NCBI GenBank assembly: GCA_016919565.1
Contig: JACXTO010000065.1
Span: forward strand, 1-10,300
Length of the DNA stretch: 10,300 nucleotides
Direction: 5' to 3'
From: Methanomassiliicoccaceae archaeon
GTDB lineage: Archaea; Thermoplasmatota; Thermoplasmata; Methanomassiliicoccales; UBA472
This document shows, piece after piece, positions 6,322-10,300 of the stretch. The stretch's first letter is position 1, and every line of letters begins with the position of its first letter. The notes under the pieces were generated by a model. It saw only the letters and a program-made list of their open reading frames with translations, ran no database searches and was not told the origin of the DNA. A program made the translations under genes and the position numbers.

Positions 6322-7386
6322 ATGAAGATAGTAACGGTCGTCGGTGCCCGTCCACAATTCATCAAGTGCGCTCAACTTTCGAAGGAGCTGCGCAAGCAGG
6401 CTGAAGAGATTCTGGTGCACACTGGCCAGCATTACGACTATGAGATGTCAAAGATCTTCTTCGATGAACTGAGCATTCCCACTCCGGACTACAACTTGGA
6501 GGTTGGCTCTGGGAGCCATGGGATACAAACTGGGAAAATACTCATGGGAATTGAAGATGTCCTGATAAAGGAAGAACCGGACTTCGTGCTTGTGTTCGGC
6601 GATACCAACTCGACTCTCGCGGGGGCTCTGGCGGCTTCAAAGCTCGGGATCAAGGTGGCGCATGTGGAAGCCGGGCTCCGTTCATATGACCGCACTATGC
6701 CAGAGGAGATCAATCGAGTCCTGACCGATCACCTCTCCGATCTGCTCTTCGCCCCCACCAAGAGCGCTGTGGCCAATTTGAAGAAGGAGGGGATCACCAA
6801 AGGAGTGCATAATTCGGGAGATGTCACGGTCGATGCGCTCGAACATGCGCGGTCCATTGCAATGAAAAAGTCGACGATACTTGATACATTGGATCTGACA
6901 TCGAACGGATATCTGACATTGACGATGCACCGGCCCGCAAACACGGATGATCACAACCGCCTTCGGACCATAATCGGGGCGCTAGGCAAGACCGGATACC
7001 CCATCGTTTTCCCAGCACACCCACGCACCAGAAATGCCCTCAAGGACAGCGGCCTTCTTGAGAGGATGCCTCCGAATTTCCGCATAATAGAGCCGCTTGG
7101 CTACGTCGACCTCTTGCGCCTAATGAGCGAGGCTCGCTGCATCGTAACTGATTCCGGAGGGATCCAAAAGGAAGCCTTCCTTCTCGGGATCAGATGCGTT
7201 ACTCTAAGGGAGAACACGGAATGGACTGAGACCTTGGTCGATGGCAGGAATACTCTGGTGGGCGCAAATGAGACGAGGATCCTGAACGCGATCAATGCTC
7301 CATATTCAAGCAAGCGGTCCAAAGTGATGCCCTTCGGAAAGTTAGGGGCTCCGTCCCGAATCGCCAAGATAATGGCGTCACAATGA
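6322..7386 (+). CDS. wecB: UDP-N-acetylglucosamine 2-epimerase (non-hydrolysing, WecB/WbpI type)
   Basis: Interconverts UDP-GlcNAc and UDP-ManNAc, or inverts C2 of the 2,3-diacetamido uronic acid derivative (WbpI role). The 354 residues form a complete GT-B-like epimerase. Visible motifs are GARPQFIK (8-15), VHTGQHYDY (32-40), FGDTNST with D94, HVEAGLRS with E116, PEEINR (127-132), the UDP-site TMHRPAN with H203, and TDSGGIQKEA (277-286) followed by RENTEW. These correspond to the Asp, Glu, Arg and His residues used by the E. coli enzyme. The usual Glu of the HREN motif is Ala (HRPAN). The next gene begins 54 bases downstream behind its own TATA-like box. Base composition is lower in GC than its neighbours (60-base blocks counted by hand gave about 45-55%, against 60-62% elsewhere), which hints at a separate origin. 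WecB and WbpI roles cannot be separated by motifs alone. Confidence 0.93.
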   Translation: MKIVTVVGARPQFIKCAQLSKELRKQAEEILVHTGQHYDYEMSKIFFDELSIPTPDYNLEVGSGSHGIQTGKILMGIEDVLIKEEPDFVLVFGDTNSTLAGALAASKLGIKVAHVEAGLRSYDRTMPEEINRVLTDHLSDLLFAPTKSAVANLKKEGITKGVHNSGDVTVDALEHARSIAMKKSTILDTLDLTSNGYLTLTMHRPANTDDHNRLRTIIGALGKTGYPIVFPAHPRTRNALKDSGLLERMPPNFRIIEPLGYVDLLRLMSEARCIVTDSGGIQKEAFLLGIRCVTLRENTEWTETLVDGRNTLVGANETRILNAINAPYSSKRSKVMPFGKLGAPSRIAKIMASQ

Positions 7387-7408
7387 TGGCAACACCATAG
7401 CTCGATAT

Positions 7409-7416
7409 CTATTAAT
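7409..7416 (+). promoter_or_regulatory. TATA-like box for the first GT2 gene
   Basis: CTATTAAT centred about 28 bases before the ATG at 7441, in the 54-base gap after the epimerase. A GAGG also lies 3 bases before the ATG. That spacing is short for a ribosome site, and transcription from this box would begin at about the ATG itself, so leaderless expression is the simpler reading. Confidence 0.45.
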
Positions 7417-7440
7417 TCCATCATAGGATTAACGAGGCGA

Positions 7441-8250
7441 ATGCGTGTCAGCGTCGTGCTCAACATAATGAACGAGGAGAAGAACATCGCCGACCTCCTT
7501 GATTCGCTGGTGGTCCAGGAGCAGCCGCTGGAGATCGTCGTTGTCGATGCGAAGAGCCGGGACAAGACCAGGGACGTTGTCCAGAGATATGTCGACAAAT
7601 ACCCCTTTGTCAAGCTCTATGTGGAGTCAGGATCGCGAGGGCATAGCACCAATTTCGGCATAAAGAAGGCATCCGGGGAGGTCATCGCGTTCACAGGCGG
7701 GGACTGCATCGCCAATCCGTTCTGGATCAAGGAGCTCCGCAGGACGGTCAGCGAGGGCGCGGACATCGTGGCCGGCCGCTGCATCAACATCGGCCTGAAA
7801 TCATGGGAGGAGCTGGACCGGGTGGAGCTCAACTACAAGGGGGTGGACCTTTCCTTCCCCAGTGCCAACATGGCGTTCAAGAGAGCGGTATTGGAGGAGG
7901 TCGGGGGCTTCGATATCTGGTTCATCACCGCCGAGGACATCGACCTCAATTTCCGTTCCGTTGCAGCTGGCCACAAGATAGTCTACAACCCGGACTCCAT
8001 CGTCTACCATCGGACGAAGGCCACTCTTTACCGGTTCTACAAGCAGGCCTACTGGAACGGCGTGGGCAGGAAGCAGCTCACCCTGAAGCACGGCAGGCTT
8101 TGGGGCAACTACGACCCGATGAGGATGTTCAAGCAGAAGATGACCTTCTGGTCGTTCACCAGGCTGGCGGTCGCTATGGGCGGGTACGTCGCCTACAAGT
8201 TCTTTGACGCCAAGCCCCCCTACAGCAAGAAGCTGATGAAGAAGAGCTGA
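7441..8250 (+). CDS. Glycosyltransferase family 2 (GT-A fold)
   Basis: Transfers a nucleotide-activated sugar to a glycan acceptor on the inner face of the membrane. The 269 residues carry the GT-A opening VSVVLNIMNEEKNI (3-16), VVVDAKSRDKT (33-43, nucleotide binding), and the acceptor-side AEDIDLNFR (164-172) with the E165-D166 catalytic pair. The metal-site region reads FTGGDC (84-89). It keeps D88 but has Gly where the first Asp of a DxD motif is normally found. HRTKATLYRFYKQAYWNG (190-207) and the basic, aromatic C-terminal tail, with one weakly hydrophobic stretch (about 241-255), suggest membrane association without a clear transmembrane helix. A second GT2 gene follows after 56 bases. 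Sugar and linkage are unknown. Confidence 0.9.
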   Translation: MRVSVVLNIMNEEKNIADLLDSLVVQEQPLEIVVVDAKSRDKTRDVVQRYVDKYPFVKLYVESGSRGHSTNFGIKKASGEVIAFTGGDCIANPFWIKELRRTVSEGADIVAGRCINIGLKSWEELDRVELNYKGVDLSFPSANMAFKRAVLEEVGGFDIWFITAEDIDLNFRSVAAGHKIVYNPDSIVYHRTKATLYRFYKQAYWNGVGRKQLTLKHGRLWGNYDPMRMFKQKMTFWSFTRLAVAMGGYVAYKFFDAKPPYSKKLMKKS

Positions 8251-8268
8251 ACGCCCTATTAGGTAGTT

Positions 8269-8276
8269 CTTTAAAT
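8269..8276 (+). promoter_or_regulatory. TATA-like box upstream of the second GT2 gene
   Basis: CTTTAAAT in the gap between the two GT2 genes. Archaeal spacing would place the transcription start near 8299-8301, only a few bases before the CTG at 8307 and far upstream of the ATG at 8334. This supports translation beginning before that ATG. The following TTGTTTTCCC could also serve as a weak T-rich terminator for the preceding gene. Confidence 0.4.
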
Positions 8277-8306
8277 CTAGGTTGTTTTCCCTGAGCCGGT
8301 GTTCGC

Positions 8307-8975
8307 CTGAAGGTCAGCGTCGTCATCCCGACCATGAACGAGGAATCCTCCATAGGCCAGGTCCTGGACCAGCTCAAGGAGACGATGCAGAAGACCCAGT
8401 ACGAGCACGAGGTCCTGGTGGTAGACACGAACTCCAAGGACCGGACCAGGGAGATCGCGAGAGAGAAAGGGGCCACCGTCGTGGAGGAGCCGAGGCGGGG
8501 ATATGGTCGGGCCTATAAGACCGGATTCGAGAGGGCCAGCGGCGAGATCATAGCGACCTTGGATGCGGACTGCACCTATCCGGCGGAGGACATACCGACG
8601 CTCAGCGACCGGCTGTTCGCGGAGGACCTGGATTTTATCACCACCAACCGCATGGCCCGGATGGAAGAGGGGGCGATGAGCGGGATGCACCGCTTCGGCA
8701 ACTGGGTGCTCAACGTCACCGCCAAGGTTCTTTTCAGCGTGAGCTTCAAGGACTCCCAGAGCGGGATGTGGGTGTTCCGGCGGGAGGCGTTCGCCAAGCT
8801 TAACGTGGAGGATGATGGCATGCCGTTCTCCGAGGAGATCAAGATCGAGGCGTTCCGTAAGCTCCGCACCATCGAGGTGCCAATAACCTACAGGTGCAGG
8901 GTCGGAGAGGTGAAGCTCTCTTCCTGGAAGGACGGCTGGAAGAACTTCAAGTTCCTTTGGAAGAAGCGCTTCTGA
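8307..8975 (+). CDS. Glycosyltransferase family 2, dolichyl-phosphate sugar synthase-like (AglJ/DPM1-like)
   Basis: Probably loads the first sugar onto a dolichol-phosphate carrier or extends it. The core is typical: VLVVDTNSKDRT (37-48), GRAYKTGFERASG (67-79), the metal motif DADCTYPAEDIP (86-97), and FKDSQSGMWVFRRE (147-160), all common in archaeal dolichyl-phosphate transferases. The start is unusual. The obvious ATG is at 8334, but the frame is open from 8295, and the codons just before that ATG encode KVSVVIPT, the conserved first GT-A strand. CTG at 8307 is the only near-start codon placed correctly; GGTG lies 5 bases before it. No in-frame ATG, GTG or TTG exists between the upstream stop (8292) and 8334. 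I therefore annotate from 8307 (222 residues), with the alternative of a 213-residue protein from 8334 or a base error upstream. Its stop abuts the stop of the opposing gene. Confidence 0.82.
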   Translation: MKVSVVIPTMNEESSIGQVLDQLKETMQKTQYEHEVLVVDTNSKDRTREIAREKGATVVEEPRRGYGRAYKTGFERASGEIIATLDADCTYPAEDIPTLSDRLFAEDLDFITTNRMARMEEGAMSGMHRFGNWVLNVTAKVLFSVSFKDSQSGMWVFRREAFAKLNVEDDGMPFSEEIKIEAFRKLRTIEVPITYRCRVGEVKLSSWKDGWKNFKFLWKKRF

Positions 8976-8982
8976 TCAGAAG
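8969..8982. repeat. Perfect 14-base palindrome at abutting convergent stop codons
   Basis: CTTCTGA and its complement TCAGAAG meet at 8975/8976. The TGA of the GT2 gene and the TGA of the uracil-DNA glycosylase (TCA on this strand) are directly adjacent with no base between. The symmetry partly follows from TGA facing TGA, but four further flanking pairs match on each side. With no loop it is a poor RNA terminator. Confidence 0.6.
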
Positions 8983-9506
8983 AACCGTTCCCGGACCAGC
9001 CTGATGCTGGCCTGTAGCCCTTCGCGCGCCTTCAGATTGTACAGGCAGGCGGACGGATGGTAGGTGAGCAGCACTGTCTTCTCCCGTCCCATCAATTGGA
9101 CCGACGCCATGGTGTTCGCCTCCTGGCCGACCTTAACTGCCCTGCCAAGCAGGTTCTCGCAGGCCGTCCGGCCCATTGCCACTATGAGCAGCTTGTCGAC
9201 CAGCTCCTGCTCCAGGTAAGGGAAGCAGGCGCACGTCTCGTCCGGAAGCGGCCGGCGGTTCTCCGGGGGACGGCATTTCACGGTGTTGGTGATCATGATC
9301 CGCTCCCGCGCCAGCCCCTCCTCCCTCAGGAGGCGATCGAGCATCTTCCCCGCCCTCCCTATGAACGGCATCCCCTTCTGGTCCTCCTTCTCGCCAGGGC
9401 CTTCCCCCACGAAGGCCACTGGAGACCGCAGATCTCCCGACGGCGGGACGACCTGGATGCGCGTCTCGCTCAACCGGCAGCGCGAGCATTGCAGGTCGAT
9501 CTCCAT
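8976..9506 (-). CDS. udg: Uracil-DNA glycosylase, family 4 (iron-sulfur)
   Basis: Removes uracil from DNA in base-excision repair. At 176 residues it is slightly short for family 4 (usually near 200). Four cysteines suit a 4Fe-4S cluster: C7 and C10 (CSRC), C78 in VKCRPPENRRP, and C94 16 residues later (C92 is extra). Motif A is GEGPGEKEDQKGMPFIGRAG (35-52, split here by the family pattern GExPG and PFxGRAG). Motif B is HPSACL (150-155). The ATG lies two bases after the pyrE stop with no convincing ribosome site, so translational coupling to pyrE is likely. The gene has no functional link to the sugar genes, whose final stop codon it meets head-on. Families 4 and 5 are distinguished by motif A: family 5 lacks the acidic residue seen here as E36. 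Confidence 0.95.
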   Translation of the reverse strand: MEIDLQCSRCRLSETRIQVVPPSGDLRSPVAFVGEGPGEKEDQKGMPFIGRAGKMLDRLLREEGLARERIMITNTVKCRPPENRRPLPDETCACFPYLEQELVDKLLIVAMGRTACENLLGRAVKVGQEANTMASVQLMGREKTVLLTYHPSACLYNLKAREGLQASIRLVRERFF

Positions 9507-9508
9507 CT

Positions 9509-10039
9509 TCAGTCCCTCAGGACTTCCTCTGCGGTGAGCAACGGGACCAGTTGGACGCCGATGGCGCCAAGCCTCGCCTCGCCGCCCTCCTGACGATCGA
9601 TCACGGCGAGGACGTGATCCACTTTAGCGCCAGCGGTTCGCAGTATGGCTATCGCCTCCGCCGACGAGCCGGCCGATGTCACGACATCCTCGACCACAAG
9701 CACCCTCATTCCCGGCGTCAGGACGCCCTCGATCAACTTCCCGGTGCCATGGTCCTTCTTCTCCTTCCTCACCATGACGTAGGGGATGCCGGTCCGGAGC
9801 GACAGCGCCACGGCCAGCGGGACGGAGCCGAGGACGACGCCGGCTATCACGTCGACCTCGATCCCCTTCCGCCTCATCTCCGACTCCATGTCCTTGGCGA
9901 TGTCCGCCAGTATCGCAGGATCGGTCGAGGCCCTCTTGATGTCGATGTAGTACTTGCTGCGCTTCCCCGAAGCGAGCGTGAAATCGCCGAATTGCAGCGC
10001 CTGGCATGCTTTCAAGGAATCCTTCAGCTTCTGGTTCAT
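9509..10039 (-). CDS. pyrE: Orotate phosphoribosyltransferase
   Basis: Joins orotate to PRPP to give OMP, the fifth step of de novo UMP synthesis, and so supplies the uridine nucleotides used for UDP-sugars. The 176 residues match the archaeal enzyme length. The type I PRTase PRPP loop is VLVVEDVVTSAGSS (113-126, with E117 and D118). The N-terminal FGDFTLASGKRSKYYIDIK (17-35) is the orotate-contacting hood region. VMVRKEKKDHGTGKLIEG (88-105) contains the flexible catalytic loop with its lysines. It begins one base after the carS stop (TGAC-ATG), with GGTGA overlapping that stop, and ends two bases before the glycosylase start, so the three genes are one operon. Confidence 0.97.
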   Translation of the reverse strand: MNQKLKDSLKACQALQFGDFTLASGKRSKYYIDIKRASTDPAILADIAKDMESEMRRKGIEVDVIAGVVLGSVPLAVALSLRTGIPYVMVRKEKKDHGTGKLIEGVLTPGMRVLVVEDVVTSAGSSAEAIAILRTAGAKVDHVLAVIDRQEGGEARLGAIGVQLVPLLTAEEVLRD

Positions 10040-10040
10040 G

Positions 10041-10300
10041 TCACCACGGCTCCTTCTTGAGACCGACTTTGTATCCGATGATATTGACGGAGCGGTGCAG
10101 CAGCGGGGTGACGACTATCACCGCGAGCAGCGAGACCCAGGCATCGCCCAGCACGAATGCCCGCAGTGTCCAGTCCGGAAATACCAGGAACGTGAGGAAC
10201 AGCGCTCCGGCGATCAAGTCGTACTGATCGAGTACCGGCGCCTTCTGACCTCGCTCCATGCCAAATCGGCGCTTGATGAATGCCCCGCACATGTCCCCGA
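10041..10300 (-). CDS. carS: CDP-archaeol synthase (CDP-2,3-bis-O-geranylgeranyl-sn-glycerol synthase), C-terminal part
   Basis: Activates unsaturated archaetidic acid with CTP to give CDP-archaeol, the precursor of archaeal polar lipids, in the membrane. Only the last 85 codons or so are in the window; the frame continues past base 10300, so the 5' end is missing. An internal ATG at 10292 is not the start, because the residues before it (Gly-Asp) complete the family motif GDxxGAFIKRRFG. Next come a KAPVLDQYDLIAGAL segment, a hydrophobic helix, and a second one ending VVTPLLHRSVNIIGYK, before the C-terminal GLKKEPW. This order and wording match DUF46/CarS C-termini. It is the strongest taxonomic marker here, since the reaction belongs to archaeal ether-lipid synthesis. 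It is the first visible gene of the carS-pyrE-udg operon. Confidence 0.93.
   Translation of the reverse strand, partial: GDMCGAFIKRRFGMERGQKAPVLDQYDLIAGALFLTFLVFPDWTLRAFVLGDAWVSLLAVIVVTPLLHRSVNIIGYKVGLKKEPW

Noticed and set aside
6208..6432. Small minus-strand frame of 74 codons over the epimerase start
   Set aside because: It overlaps the promoter and first codons of the epimerase, has no recognisable domain, and no promoter or ribosome site was seen for it.
8295..8975. Second GT2 gene as a pseudogene
   Set aside because: All catalytic motifs and the full C-terminus are intact. Only the start codon is unusual, so a functional gene with an odd start or a base error is likelier.
1..10300. 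CRISPR array, tRNA/rRNA genes, insertion sequence or prophage genes
   Set aside because: No spaced direct repeats, cloverleaf or rRNA motifs, transposase, integrase or terminal inverted repeats were seen. All long genes are assigned to sugar, lipid, pyrimidine or repair functions.

Overview
The window comes from an archaeon, most likely a euryarchaeon of the Thermoplasmata or a methanogen-related lineage with moderately high GC. The strongest evidence is the C-terminal half of an archaeal CDP-archaeol synthase (CarS) at the right edge. Supporting evidence is a family 4 uracil-DNA glycosylase, TATA-like boxes CTATTAA placed so that transcripts would begin at or close to the start codon, and few Shine-Dalgarno sites at those starts. 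The lineage below domain level is inference.

Layout. Bases 1-3489 are a four-gene minus-strand operon, transcribed from a promoter near 3517: acyltransferase, DegT/DnrJ/EryC1 aminotransferase, Gfo/Idh oxidoreductase, then a GT4 glycosyltransferase that runs off the left edge. A 277-base divergent spacer (3490-3766) holds that promoter, a 24-base imperfect palindrome and a long inverted repeat with competing arms. Bases 3767-5113 (+) encode a UDP-ManNAc/UDP-GlcNAc 6-dehydrogenase. A second Gfo/Idh oxidoreductase lies on the minus strand at 5151-6122. A second divergent spacer (6123-6321) precedes a UDP-GlcNAc 2-epimerase (6322-7386, +) and two GT2 glycosyltransferases (7441-8250 and about 8307-8975, +). 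From 8976 to the right edge is an unrelated minus-strand housekeeping operon, carS-pyrE-udg.

How the genes work together. The epimerase (WecB type) and 6-dehydrogenase (WecC type) would convert UDP-GlcNAc to UDP-ManNAc and then UDP-ManNAcA. The Gfo/Idh enzymes, the PLP aminotransferase and the hexapeptide acyltransferase form the classic trio that oxidises C3 of a UDP-sugar, transaminates it and acylates the new amine. Together they are a near-complete gene set for a UDP-2,3-diacetamido-2,3-dideoxy-uronic acid, the type of sugar found in methanococcal N-glycans and in some bacterial O-antigens. The three glycosyltransferases would build these sugars into a lipid-linked oligosaccharide, plausibly for S-layer or archaellin N-glycosylation. 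No oligosaccharyltransferase or flippase is in the window.

The pathway is recognisable and not a wholly new system. The points most worth a second look are the paired Gfo/Idh enzymes, the operator-like palindromes between divergent genes, the shared CTATTAA promoter box, and a GT2 gene whose conserved first beta strand lies upstream of any ATG/GTG/TTG start.
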